Below are positions 23,113 through 31,659 of a DNA stretch of 32,720 bases, one piece after another. Under the pieces are notes generated by a model. The model was not told the origin of the DNA, did not search any database, and worked only from the letters and a program-made list of their open reading frames with translations. Position 1 is the stretch's first letter, and each line of letters starts with the position of its first letter. Source of the stretch: CAJQQY01 sp964352225 (GTDB lineage: Bacteria > Bacteroidota > Bacteroidia > Chitinophagales > Saprospiraceae); contig CAYGRM010000027.1 of assembly GCA_964352225.1 (NCBI GenBank), forward strand, positions 1 through 32,720, in the 5' to 3' direction. Both the position numbers and the translations under genes were made by a program.

Positions 23113-23700
23113 TTAGTTTTTATTCTTTGGTAAAATCGGATGATGCCACGAAATGGAATAATTATGAGGACTCAACTCATTAAATTTTTTGTTGGTAAAA
23201 ATTGTATAACCATAATTAAAATGAAAGTAAGCTAAACCAATTCCAACCATTGGACGAACAGCGAAACTTGAAGCATCTTTTTTGAAATAGTACAAACTAT
23301 TGATTCCAATTTTACCTCCTAATCCAAAAACATATCCTCCTTTCCAGACTGCAATTTTTGGAGCAAAAACTTTTTTAGTGGGAAGATATTCAAAGCCGAA
23401 TTGATAAGCTTTGGCATTTCCTCCACCTTCTCCAGTTTCGGTTTTCATTTCAACTAAATTTAATCCTATGGTTAAATATTTAAAGCCATGAATTTCAGGT
23501 GAGAGTAAAAGTGATCTACCTTCCGTCCACCACTTTCCATGGCGAATAGAATAGTATCTTGCATCTGTTTTTTTTGAAAAAGTAGCGTCTCCTTGTCCAG
23601 AGGTAAAAGCTAAAATGGAGCAAGTGAAAAGAAGTAAGAGTATTGCCTGCCTAACGAGTGAATAGATTTTTTTTGAAAAAAAATAGGAAAGCATTCCCAT
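23113..23700 (-). CDS. Small outer-membrane-like protein at the end of the two-component operon
   Basis: 195 residues. A hydrophobic N-terminus (IYSLVRQAILLLLFTCSILAFTSG-Q, about 12-36) is a signal peptide with a longer than usual positively charged front; the Met at residue 3 could also be the start. The rest has amphipathic strands with many aromatic residues ('GFKYLTIGLNLVEMK', 'AYQFGFEYLPTKKVFAPKIAVWKGGYVFGLGGKIGINSLYYF', 'RPMVGIGLAYFHFNYGYTIF'), suggesting an outer-membrane barrel. No known family recognised. Its start is only 3 bp after the histidine kinase's stop on the same strand, so it is co-transcribed and may be part of the sensing or envelope function of that operon. Confidence 0.72.
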   Translation of the reverse strand: MGMLSYFFSKKIYSLVRQAILLLLFTCSILAFTSGQGDATFSKKTDARYYSIRHGKWWTEGRSLLLSPEIHGFKYLTIGLNLVEMKTETGEGGGNAKAYQFGFEYLPTKKVFAPKIAVWKGGYVFGLGGKIGINSLYYFKKDASSFAVRPMVGIGLAYFHFNYGYTIFTNKKFNELSPHNYSISWHHPILPKNKN

Positions 23701-23703
23701 GAT

Positions 23704-24993
23704 TTACGATTTAAAAACGATTCGGAATTCTGTCCATCCGTTTTCATTTGTTTTTAAACTAAACTGCGCCTCGTGGTTCGAAAGTATCTCCCGCACCAAG
23801 GTTAATCCGACACCTTGACCATCTATTTTTGTACTGAAAAAAGGAGTGAATAATTTTTCAGCATCCTCAGTTGAAATACCAGAACCATTGTCTTGAATGA
23901 GGATAGATTTAGGGGATTCTTTGGAAGAGATTTTTATAACTCCTTGACCGTCAATTGCTTCGATTGAGTTTTTGATGATGTTAATTAAAACTTGTTCTAT
24001 CTGCTTAGCATCAATTGAGGTAAAGAAATTATTTTTTGCTAAATCAAATTCAATAGAGATGTTTTTAGCTTTGGCTTGTGACTCCATCAATTTACCAATG
24101 TTTTGCATCAATTCATTGACATTAATTTTTTCCAAATAAGGCTTGGGTAATCGAACTACTTTAGCAAAGTTTTTCATAAATAAACTCATCGAATTATTTC
24201 TTTCGATAGCAATTTCTAGGGATTCTCTTTCGTCTGAATTTTCTTCGGTATTGTATTCGACATGAGTTTGTAATATAGAATTAATCGCACCAATAGAGTT
24301 GTTCACTTCGTGAGCCATCATGCGAATGATTTTTCCGTAAGCTCTTTTTTCTGCTTCTAAAATTTCTTTGGATAATTCTTGAATTAAAATAAATTTTCGT
24401 TTAAAACCTCGATGGATAAAATGGGAAACTTCGCATTTGTACTTTTCAAAACCTTCGGTGGCAATGATATTAGCTTTGCCAATTTCAAGTGTGGAAATTT
24501 GTTGTAGAATGGGATTGTCGAAATTAGAAATAGGTTGTTGAATTGCCTGTTCATTTAATTCCAAAAGTTTCATTGCTCGTGGATTAATGTCCGTTATTTT
24601 TTCATCATAATCCAAAATAATGATTCCGTTGGGAGAAGCATTAATTAATTTTTTCAAAAAGAAATGTTGCTCCTCCACTTGAATTCTTTCCTCTCGAATA
24701 TTGTCAATCATACTATTATAAACATCAATCAACTTGTCCATTTCTTTCGAACCTGTCTTGACAAATTTGATAGTGAAATCCTTATCCATAATCGCGTCTG
24801 TCCCCGAGTACATAAATTCTAATGGTCGAATAAATGATCGATACATTAGGTAAGCAAGGAAAAGAGAAAATAGAATGGCAAACTCAGATAGAAGAAAATA
24901 TATTTTCTGATCACGCAAAACTAAGAAGCATAAGTAAGCAATTACTATATGAATGATGGTAATAAATAAAAAATACTTTACCCTTAAACTCAT
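23704..24993 (-). CDS. Membrane sensor histidine kinase (NtrY/NtrB-like)
   Basis: 429 residues. Two membrane helices at about 7-26 and 32-51 are separated by only a few residues, so there is almost no periplasmic sensor. A HAMP-like segment follows (52-105), then a PAS-type domain at ~110-200 ('LINASPNGIIILDYDEKITDINPRAMKLL'). The phospho-acceptor is His228 in 'RMMAHEVNNSIGAI', a HisKA motif of the NtrB/NtrY class. The ATPase domain has the N box ('LINIIKNSIEAI', Asn342), G1 'DNGSGI' (368-373), F box 'TPFFSTK' and G2 'GQGVGL' (392-397). All catalytic motifs are intact. It lies 44 bp after the NtrC-type regulator on the same strand and should phosphorylate it. Input is likely membrane-derived or cytoplasmic. 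Confidence 0.93.
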   Translation of the reverse strand: MSLRVKYFLFITIIHIVIAYLCFLVLRDQKIYFLLSEFAILFSLFLAYLMYRSFIRPLEFMYSGTDAIMDKDFTIKFVKTGSKEMDKLIDVYNSMIDNIREERIQVEEQHFFLKKLINASPNGIIILDYDEKITDINPRAMKLLELNEQAIQQPISNFDNPILQQISTLEIGKANIIATEGFEKYKCEVSHFIHRGFKRKFILIQELSKEILEAEKRAYGKIIRMMAHEVNNSIGAINSILQTHVEYNTEENSDERESLEIAIERNNSMSLFMKNFAKVVRLPKPYLEKINVNELMQNIGKLMESQAKAKNISIEFDLAKNNFFTSIDAKQIEQVLINIIKNSIEAIDGQGVIKISSKESPKSILIQDNGSGISTEDAEKLFTPFFSTKIDGQGVGLTLVREILSNHEAQFSLKTNENGWTEFRIVFKS

Positions 24994-25037
24994 TTTTTAT
25001 AACGATGATTGGTGAACGGTGAATTTTTAGGTGCGTT

Positions 25038-26405
25038 TTAGTTGTCGTGTGGAATATCATATTTTTCCAAACGACGATATAGTGCACTTCTAGTAATTCC
25101 GAGAGACTTCGCCGTAGCACTAATTTTATATTGATGGTAAGCTAAGGCTTTTTTTATCATTTTTATTTCCATGTCTTCTAAAGAAATTTCGCCAACATCC
25201 GGTAGGTTTACTTTTTCACCTCTTAGACTTCCTCGGTATTGAGTTTGGAAATCTTCCTGTGTAATTGTTTTGTTATTAGAAACTAGAACGACTCGTTCAA
25301 CCAAGTTTTTTAGTTGTCTGATATTCCCGTGAAAGTCTTGTTTTTCTAACCATAGCAAGGCTTTTGGATCGACTGTCAAATCTGGATTATGGTAAATTTC
25401 TTTTAAGTTGTCAACATAAAAACGAACCAATAAAGGAATATCTTCTCGCCGCTCTCGCAAAGGTGGTATTTGAATTTTAATCAAATTAATTCGGTAATAT
25501 AAGTCTTCTCGAAAAGTATCATTCGCTACCATTTCTTCCAAGTTTTTATTCGTAGCACTTACGACTCGAACGTCAATTTTTTTCGCTTGACTACTTCCCA
25601 AAACTTCAAAAGTTTGTTCCTGCAAAACACGCAATAATTTCACTTGGCTGCTGTGTGCCAGATCACCAATTTCATCTAAAAAAATAGTTCCAGTATCTGC
25701 CATTTCAAATCTTCCTTTTCGATCAGTTACGGCATCGGTAAAGGCACCTTTTTTATGTCCAAACATTTCACTTTCGAAAAGCGAAGAAGAAATTCCACCC
25801 AAGTTAACTTTGACAAAAGGTTTGTCTGCGCGCAAACTTTCGTAGTGGATCGCTTCGGCAATTAGTTCTTTTCCAGTTCCACTTTCTCCAAGAATGAGCA
25901 CGCTTGCATTGGTTTTACTGACTCGTTTTGCCAAATTTAAAACATCCATTAACCCTGCTGATTTTCCAATAATATGTTCGAAATTTTTTATTCCAGTTTC
26001 AGTTGATTTTTTTGTTTCATTTTTATTTAGTGCCAATAAAGTTTTGATCGACGAAAGCATTTGCTTGTTGTCCCAAGGTTTAGCGATGAAATCTTTTGCG
26101 CCCTGTTTCATTCCTTCAACTGCTAATTGCACGGTGGCCCAACCTGTCATTAAAATGATTGGCATTCGTGGATGTTCTGCAATTATTTCTTTTAACGCAT
26201 TCATTCCCTGTCGACCAGAAGTGTCGATGGCAAAATTCATATCCAATAAAATTAAGTCAGGTCGAAATGTATTGATCGTTTCTTCCGCTTCTCTTGGATG
26301 ATGGATTGCAGCGACTTCGAAGCCTGATTTTTTTAATAATAATTTTATCGAAGAACACACAGCCCGATCGTCGTCAATGATTAGTATATGTTGTTTGTTT
26401 TCCAA
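25038..26405 (-). CDS. NtrC-type sigma-54-dependent response regulator
   Basis: 455 residues. The receiver domain, 1-125, has the acidic pocket D11-D13, phospho-acceptor Asp55 ('LILLDMNF') and Lys109 ('IAKPWD'). The sigma-54 AAA+ domain, ~143-380, has Walker A GESGTGKE (173-180), the sigma-54 contact loop GAFTDA (220-225; the classic form is GAFTGA), Walker B 'IFLDEIGD' (241-248) and 'FREDLYYRINLIKIQIPPLRER'. The C-terminal Fis-type HTH at ~410-450 ends 'ISATAKSLGITRSALYRRLEKY'. It should activate sigma-54 promoters when phosphorylated by the kinase encoded next. It follows the exporter genes on the same strand, separated from them by a dispersed palindrome, so the exporter is the natural candidate target. 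Confidence 0.94.
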   Translation of the reverse strand: MENKQHILIIDDDRAVCSSIKLLLKKSGFEVAAIHHPREAEETINTFRPDLILLDMNFAIDTSGRQGMNALKEIIAEHPRMPIILMTGWATVQLAVEGMKQGAKDFIAKPWDNKQMLSSIKTLLALNKNETKKSTETGIKNFEHIIGKSAGLMDVLNLAKRVSKTNASVLILGESGTGKELIAEAIHYESLRADKPFVKVNLGGISSSLFESEMFGHKKGAFTDAVTDRKGRFEMADTGTIFLDEIGDLAHSSQVKLLRVLQEQTFEVLGSSQAKKIDVRVVSATNKNLEEMVANDTFREDLYYRINLIKIQIPPLRERREDIPLLVRFYVDNLKEIYHNPDLTVDPKALLWLEKQDFHGNIRQLKNLVERVVLVSNNKTITQEDFQTQYRGSLRGEKVNLPDVGEISLEDMEIKMIKKALAYHQYKISATAKSLGITRSALYRRLEKYDIPHDN

Positions 26406-26434
26406 ATGGATAGACTTTTAGTTTTCGAAAAATA

Positions 26435-26541
26435 TTTTTTGCCACAGACTTTTTATGAATTTGATTTTGACTTTTCACAGATCATTATTCAAGTCAGCGA
26501 AAAGTCATAATCAAATTCTGTATCAGTCTGCGGCAAAAAAA
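26435..26541. repeat. Dispersed palindromic repeat, copy 3
   Basis: TTTTTTGCCACAGACT (left, from 26435) opposes AGTCTGCGGCAAAAAA (right, 26525-26540). Inner pairs include GAATTTGATTTTGACTTTTC against the complement of 26488-26516. It lies between the regulator's start (26405) and the stop codon of the permease gene (26546), 4 nt from that stop. On the minus strand it forms a terminator-like stem with a T-run, which would separate exporter and regulator transcripts. Confidence 0.8.
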
Positions 26542-26545
26542 GAAT

Positions 26546-27730
26546 TTAATCCTCATGCAGCACCATCGCCGGATTCACCATCGCCGCTTGCCGACTCGGA
26601 TAAAATGCGCAAATCAAAACCAACAAAAGAATAACTCCTGCCGATGAAAGCATGGCGTAATAGTAATTAATATTTTCGATATCAAACAATTTCATGATTG
26701 GAAATTGTGCTGCGAAAAATAAGCCGACAAAAATTCCGATCAAAGTAACCATAATAATCTCTGCAATGAATTGAAAAGAAATATCTGAACGAGTAGCGCC
26801 AACCGTTCTTCGTAGTCCAATTTCTGATTTTCGCTTACTGATATTATACCACAGCACTCCGAACAATCCTAAGGCAACATTGATAATTAAAAATCCGCTG
26901 ATACTCATCAAGGCAATCATGGGAGTCCAAGTAGATTGACTTTTTTGAATACGACGTTGTTCTAATTTTCTGATGGAAAAATCTGCCCGTTTAGTTATTG
27001 AGGCAATCAGCTTGTTGAGTTTTTCCTCAGCATCAGGTTGGACACCATCTTTCATTCGAATATGGGTAATCCAAGTATCTTTCGAGGTAGAAGGAGTGAA
27101 AACAAAGGTACCTAATTGCTCTTCTGCAAATTCTCCATGATATTTATAATGATCAACGACACCTATTATTTTTACAAATTCACCAAAATCTCCATCTTCT
27201 TCTAAAACAAATAAACTGTCCAATACAGGTTTACCTGCAAAGGATTGCTCACGAAATTTTTTAGTAATTAAAACGGGAATGTATTTTGAGTTTTTATCGG
27301 ACTCCACAAACCAACGACCTTCAGTAATATTTAGTCCTGCTGTATTAGCATAATGTTCATCATTAAAAAACATACAAGTTTGAAAATCAAAACCATTTTT
27401 ATCATTTCCTGTCGACCAAGTATTTCCCGAGAAAGGAAATGCACCTCCTGAAAATGAGACAGATTCTACTTCAGGCATGGCATTTAACTCTTGGAGTAAA
27501 AGTGTTTTCATTTGAGCCACTTCCAAGGAATCGCTACTTTGAGGGATATTTAATGAAGCTGTCCAAATATTTTTAGTATCAAATCCTAAAGGAGAATAAT
27601 ACACTCGCATATTAGAAATGATAAAGGCAAAAACCGCAAATAGAATCATAAATGAAAAAAAGATTTCAAGGAAGAGTAAAAAATTCTTTTGCTTTTTATT
27701 CCAGATTAAAGTGAAAATATGCTTGATCAT
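26546..27730 (-). CDS. ABC transporter permease, FtsX/MacB type (second)
   Basis: 394 residues with the four-helix MacB/FtsX layout: helix 1 at ~19-40, a large periplasmic domain ~45-265 (MacB_PCD-like, 'FWTASLNIP' region to 'ADFSIRKLEQRRI'), then helices at ~272-295, ~322-342 and ~358-377. The FtsX coupling segment 'ISKRKSEIGLRRTVGATRSDISFQFIAE' lies after helix 2, and the C-terminus reads 'FYPSRQAAMVNPAMVLHED'. The periplasmic domain works mechanically with an adaptor and TolC-like channel rather than forming a classic channel. Its ATG overlaps the previous permease's stop by 4 bp (27727-27730), so the two permeases probably form a heterodimer. Confidence 0.9.
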   Translation of the reverse strand: MIKHIFTLIWNKKQKNFLLFLEIFFSFMILFAVFAFIISNMRVYYSPLGFDTKNIWTASLNIPQSSDSLEVAQMKTLLLQELNAMPEVESVSFSGGAFPFSGNTWSTGNDKNGFDFQTCMFFNDEHYANTAGLNITEGRWFVESDKNSKYIPVLITKKFREQSFAGKPVLDSLFVLEEDGDFGEFVKIIGVVDHYKYHGEFAEEQLGTFVFTPSTSKDTWITHIRMKDGVQPDAEEKLNKLIASITKRADFSIRKLEQRRIQKSQSTWTPMIALMSISGFLIINVALGLFGVLWYNISKRKSEIGLRRTVGATRSDISFQFIAEIIMVTLIGIFVGLFFAAQFPIMKLFDIENINYYYAMLSSAGVILLLVLICAFYPSRQAAMVNPAMVLHED

Positions 27731-29073
27731 AACTGGTTGTTTTTTATAGCGTTAACAATATGCACACGTGACATTCTCCAGGCAGGAAGGAAACCTGATA
27801 AAATGCCAAAACCTAAACAAATCAAAAAACTGTAAATGAAAACTTTGTAGTTAAAACTCAAAATTGTTCCATTGAGAAAGTTACTTCCATTGATCGTATT
27901 GAGTAATAAATAAGCGAGGATAAATCCGATGACTCCACCAATAAATGTCAGAACGATATTTTCAAAAACAAATTGAAATAAGATATTTCCCGAATTTGCT
28001 CCGAATGCTTTTCGTACTCCTATCTCGGAGGAGCGTTCCATAATTCTACTAATATTGAGATTGATCAAATTCAAGGTAGGTAACATGAAAAATAAAGTTA
28101 AGAGAAACGCTAGTGCCCCTATGGCATATTTATAACTCTTGGCAGGGTTTTTAAATGGTGCCAAGGTCCAGGCATATCTCTCATTAAATGAGGCAGGATA
28201 ATACTCCAATTGGTCATGCTGTTCAGGATTGGGAAGAGGAATTACTTTTGATTTTTTGATTAATTCTTCTTTAACATTTTTGACTTTACTAGAACTTTCT
28301 GCCAAAAAAGTACAACTAAATGAACCATTAAACCGCTCACTATTTAAGAGTTCAGCAGATAGATTGGTGTAAGGAATAAATACATCTGACTTTAAAAAAC
28401 TGAAAGAATTATTGACTCTATCTACTATTCCAATTACCTCGTAGTTTTTTCTATCCAAAGTAATTTCTTTTCCAATCGCAGCAGCAAAATCTTTATCAAT
28501 GGCAAAATAAGCCTTGCATGCTTCCTTGCTTAACACGACCACCTGGGCTTGATTTTCAAGTTGCTGATTTCCAAAACCTCCACCTGCTAAAAATTTAAAA
28601 TTGTAGATGTTGAAAAAGCTACCATCGGTAAAGGTGGAGGAAAAAGTCAATTTATTACTATTGATAAAAATGTCAAATGATCTTTGAGCCATGTAAATAG
28701 TTCGATCTTTTACAAAAGGAATGCCCGTCATATGAGTATTCCAAAATTTAACACTCCCTGGCCCACGTGACATGGAACGTCCTGAATCTTCATATTTGAA
28801 ACCAGTTGTATCGTACCGCATCAAACCATCCATCATCGTACTATCAACTTCAGGGATGGTATCTTGATATTGTCTAAAGGTCTCGATATAGTCTAAGTAA
28901 ACGAGTTGATCTTTTTTCCCTAAAGGAGCATCGCCACCTAATTCTGTTTGGAAAAAAGCAGTAATCAACATCAAGATCATCAAAGTGAAACTGATGCCAA
29001 AGAGACTGATGAAGGTGAAAAATTTTCGCCTGCCCAGTACTTTTATTGCTAGTGTGAAATAATTTTTTAGCAT
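27727..29073 (-). CDS. ABC transporter permease, FtsX/MacB type (first)
   Basis: 448 residues. Helix 1 at ~18-41, periplasmic MacB_PCD-like domain ~45-312, then helices at ~316-340, ~365-392 and ~411-432. The coupling segment 'RSSEIGVRKAFGANSGNILFQFVFENI' (347-373) is diagnostic of the FtsX permease family and contacts the ATPase. The C-terminus 'LPAWRMSRVHIVNAIKNNQL' is also typical. Its start codon is 8-10 nt from a CCCC-TAAA-GGGG hairpin that belongs to a long palindrome (29084-29294), so initiation could be affected by folding. It is translationally coupled to the second permease. Confidence 0.9.
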   Translation of the reverse strand: MLKNYFTLAIKVLGRRKFFTFISLFGISFTLMILMLITAFFQTELGGDAPLGKKDQLVYLDYIETFRQYQDTIPEVDSTMMDGLMRYDTTGFKYEDSGRSMSRGPGSVKFWNTHMTGIPFVKDRTIYMAQRSFDIFINSNKLTFSSTFTDGSFFNIYNFKFLAGGGFGNQQLENQAQVVVLSKEACKAYFAIDKDFAAAIGKEITLDRKNYEVIGIVDRVNNSFSFLKSDVFIPYTNLSAELLNSERFNGSFSCTFLAESSSKVKNVKEELIKKSKVIPLPNPEQHDQLEYYPASFNERYAWTLAPFKNPAKSYKYAIGALAFLLTLFFMLPTLNLINLNISRIMERSSEIGVRKAFGANSGNILFQFVFENIVLTFIGGVIGFILAYLLLNTINGSNFLNGTILSFNYKVFIYSFLICLGFGILSGFLPAWRMSRVHIVNAIKNNQL

Positions 29074-29083
29074 AAACCCCCAG

Positions 29084-29294
29084 CCCCTAAAGGGGAGCCT
29101 TTTTCAATTATGCCTTCGGCAATCGAAAAAGTTAAACTCCTCGTGTTAGAGGTCTTACTGGTATTTTTTTTGTGAAAAAATAAAATTCAATTCAAATATT
29201 TTTCAAGAACTTTTCCTTGAAGCTCTCATCAATGTATTGTTAAATTAACTTTTTTCCGTTGCCGAAAGGCAAAGAAAAAAGGCTCCCCTTTAGG
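29084..29294. repeat. Long imperfect palindrome inside the exporter operon
   Basis: The left arm (29086-29138: CCTAAAGGGGAGCCTTTTT, GCCTTCGGCAA, AAAAAGTTAA) matches the complement of the right arm (29241-29294: CCTAAAGGGGAGCCTTTTTT, GCCTTTCGGCAA, AAAAAAGTTAA), spacer ~100 nt. Each arm also contains its own small hairpins (CCCC/GGGG and GCC/GGC). It fills the gap between the ATPase stop (29337) and the first permease start (29073). Confidence 0.75.
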
Positions 29295-29336
29295 CTGCCG
29301 AGCTTTTGCTGGGAGCAAAAAAAGAATAGCTGTTGG

Positions 29337-30005
29337 CTAAGACACCTGACTCCCATCAAACAACCTGACCAACCGATTCGTCAACCTCGCCATCGTCTCA
29401 TCATGCGTCACCATGATAATAGTCGTCTTATCATTTTGATTTAAATCCAGTAAAATATCCATAATTTCATTCCCCATTACACTATCCAAATTACCTGTTG
29501 GTTCATCCGCAAGTATAATGTTAGGTTTTCCAACTATTGCTCTAGCGATGGCAACTCTTTGTTTCTGCCCACCAGAAAGTTGTCCAGGGAAATGTTTCAT
29601 TCGGTTTTTTAAACCCACTTTTGTCAAGGCTTCCTCTGCCATCGCTCGTCGTTCTTTTCCACTAACACCACTTCGATATAATAATGGTAACTCCACATTG
29701 TCGATCACAGAAAGATCATTAATTAAGTGAAAACTTTGGAAAATAAAACCCAAGTTTTCATTTCGAAATTTGGCGATTGGTTTTCCATTATAATCTTTGA
29801 TAATATTTGAGCCGATGGAAATTGTGCCTTCTGATGGCTCGTCAATCAAGCCTAGTATGTTAAGCATGGTGCTTTTTCCACAGCCAGATGGTCCCATGAC
29901 AGAAAGGAATTCGCCTTCTGCTACTTCTAAATTAATGTTGTTAAGCGCTACCGTTTCAATAGTTTTAGTTCGGTAGATTTTGCTGACGTTTTCGAGTTTT
30001 ATCAT
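29337..30005 (-). CDS. ABC transporter ATPase (LolD/MacB type)
   Basis: 222 residues, a complete stand-alone nucleotide-binding subunit: A-loop Tyr11, Walker A GPSGCGKST (38-46), Q-loop 'FIFQSFHLI' (Gln90), signature LSGGQKQR (143-150), Walker B 'IILADEPTGNLD' with Glu168, and H-loop His201 ('MVTHD'). The insertion 'VELPLLYRSGVSGKERR' is characteristic of the MacB/LolD/FtsE-like branch. It powers the FtsX-type permeases encoded next on the same strand. It follows the TolC-like gene by 145 bp that hold a palindrome. Confidence 0.95.
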   Translation of the reverse strand: MIKLENVSKIYRTKTIETVALNNINLEVAEGEFLSVMGPSGCGKSTMLNILGLIDEPSEGTISIGSNIIKDYNGKPIAKFRNENLGFIFQSFHLINDLSVIDNVELPLLYRSGVSGKERRAMAEEALTKVGLKNRMKHFPGQLSGGQKQRVAIARAIVGKPNIILADEPTGNLDSVMGNEIMDILLDLNQNDKTTIIMVTHDETMARLTNRLVRLFDGSQVS

Positions 30006-30046
30006 GATTTAAATTTTTAGTTTTAATAATTGGAGATAGCAAGTAG

Positions 30047-30150
30047 CACGTAGTGGTCTGCTTTAGCTGACCTCAAAAGAGCGAAGCGATTTTCTGTTTT
30101 TTAGTCGCGTTGCTCCTTTTTTTAGGTCAGCTAAAGCGGACTTCTACGTG
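30047..30150. repeat. 104-bp palindrome between TolC-like and ATPase genes
   Basis: CACGTAG...GCTTTAGCTGACCT on the left matches the complement of the right arm (CACGTAG...GCTTTAGCTGACCT) with three mismatches over the first 27 positions. Inner segments AGAGCGAAGCGA and AGGAGCAACGCGA also pair. The right end touches the stop codon of the TolC-like gene at 30151 with no gap. On the minus strand it resembles a terminator or a processing hairpin between two operon genes. Confidence 0.8.
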
Positions 30151-31614
30151 TTAGTTGAATTCGTATAGTGTCATCGTTCTCAATTCGTAGTAGTTTTGCC
30201 AATATTGACTTAGCGTAAAAATATATTCACGAGCCGTTTGGTCTTTTTCTCTTTGCGCTAAAGTGAGGTCGGTAATACTAATTGCACCGAGAACAAAGCT
30301 TTCTTTTATGATGTCAAATCGTTCTTGCGCAAGTTGTTTCATTTCTTGATCCAATTGAAGTTGCTCTTGCAGATTATTAAAAGCATCCACCGTTTGTTGA
30401 ATGTTAGCTTCTAGTTGCAATTTATTTTGGGTAATATCTTTTCTTAAAAAATCACTTTGTGTTTGAGCTAAGGCAACTCTTGATTTTTGTGCTCCCCAAT
30501 CTACAATTGGCACATTCAATTGCAATTGTACAAATTGCTGTTGTTGGGGATCCGAGTAAATATCACCCACATTGGTAGCTCCTCTAGTCAATCCAAATGA
30601 AGCAGTTAAGTCCGCTTGAAAGCCGCCTTCCCGTTTTGCTTGCTTGACATCACGATCAGCTTCCATTTGTTGGCGAGCAAATCTTAGCTGTTCAAATCTA
30701 TTCCTTAACCCTTCCCGTAAAGCTATTGTTAGGTCAATGTTTATAAGGTTTTTAACTTCTGGTGTAATAGGAGTGATTAACTCCCCATTGTGTTTTTTTC
30801 CTAAAAATGTATAAATCGAAGAAGAGGCAAGTCGGACAGATTGTTCAGCCTGCTTTTTATTTTTGTTAGCCGATACTAATTCAAATTGTAATTGTAAAAG
30901 TCCATTCTTAGAAATGATTCCCAGCTCATATTTTTCCTTTGCGATAGTCAAAAGCGTTTCGTTGCTTTGTTTATTTGAAGTGGCTATTTGTAAGTTTTCA
31001 TAAGCCATCAATAAGTTGAAAAATAATTCAGCTGCATCATTATTGATGCTTTCAAGATCTGCATTGTATTTTTTTTCAGCTTCTTGCAATAAAATTGGTT
31101 GTATTTTTTTATCCCATTTCAAAGCATTAAATCCGAAAATAGGTTGAGAAAAACCAATTCGAAATGGGGTTCCGTTATAGAAAACTTGGTCATTAGTGAA
31201 ATCATCAAATCGTTGTAAATTCGATTGCATAAAAACTCGTCCACCAGTCAGAGGAATCGCTTGACTTAAACTCAAACCCAAGGCAGAATTATTATTATTG
31301 ATTCTTGGAAAAAGAATAGTTCCATCGGGTTGTTGTGCTTCGGCAAAGGTGTTGGCGAAGTTCGGGAAATTGGCAAAAGCGGAAAGTTGCGGTTTCAAAC
31401 CTGCTTTGAAAATTGAATTATCCAACCGTGCAGCTTGTAAATCTACGCTCGCAGCTTCACCTGCAATAGCGTTTTCTTTTGCTAACAGCAGAAAGTTTTC
31501 CAAAGAGAGATTTTGTAAATCATTTTGTCCCAATAATATTTTTGGAGAAAATGCCATGACAAAAACTAAACACAGCAAAGCAAAAACAAACTTATATTTT
31601 TTATAAAAAGTCAT
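30151..31614 (-). CDS. TolC-family outer-membrane efflux channel
   Basis: 487 residues. Signal peptide 1-29 (FALLCLVFVMAFSPKILLG-Q). The body has two pseudo-repeats of outer membrane efflux protein (OEP) type: helical segments around 'LENFLLLAKENAIAGEAASVDLQAARLD' (N-half) and 'DLTIALREGLRNRFEQLRFARQQMEADRDVKQAKREGG' (C-half), each followed by strand regions ('GLSLSQAIPLTGG', 'FVQLQLNVPIVDWGAQKSRVALAQ'). The long C-terminal helix 'QTVDAFNNLQEQLQLDQEMKQLAQERFDIIKESFVLG' is typical of TolC. It would provide the outer-membrane duct of the tripartite exporter. It lies 45 bp after the membrane-fusion protein gene, with the ABC genes next. Confidence 0.93.
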   Translation of the reverse strand: MTFYKKYKFVFALLCLVFVMAFSPKILLGQNDLQNLSLENFLLLAKENAIAGEAASVDLQAARLDNSIFKAGLKPQLSAFANFPNFANTFAEAQQPDGTILFPRINNNNSALGLSLSQAIPLTGGRVFMQSNLQRFDDFTNDQVFYNGTPFRIGFSQPIFGFNALKWDKKIQPILLQEAEKKYNADLESINNDAAELFFNLLMAYENLQIATSNKQSNETLLTIAKEKYELGIISKNGLLQLQFELVSANKNKKQAEQSVRLASSSIYTFLGKKHNGELITPITPEVKNLINIDLTIALREGLRNRFEQLRFARQQMEADRDVKQAKREGGFQADLTASFGLTRGATNVGDIYSDPQQQQFVQLQLNVPIVDWGAQKSRVALAQTQSDFLRKDITQNKLQLEANIQQTVDAFNNLQEQLQLDQEMKQLAQERFDIIKESFVLGAISITDLTLAQREKDQTAREYIFTLSQYWQNYYELRTMTLYEFN

Positions 31615-31659
31615 AATTCATTTTTTTTTAGGTATCGGATACCTAATTAATTTCCTACA

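Noticed and set aside
26406..26445. TGGCAAAAAA-type sequences as sigma-54 promoter boxes
   Set aside because: They are part of the dispersed palindrome arms and lack a properly spaced TTGC element.
9035..30150. Intergenic palindromes as a CRISPR array or integron cassette array
   Set aside because: Copies are kilobases apart, differ in family, have no regular spacers, and no cas genes or integrase are visible.
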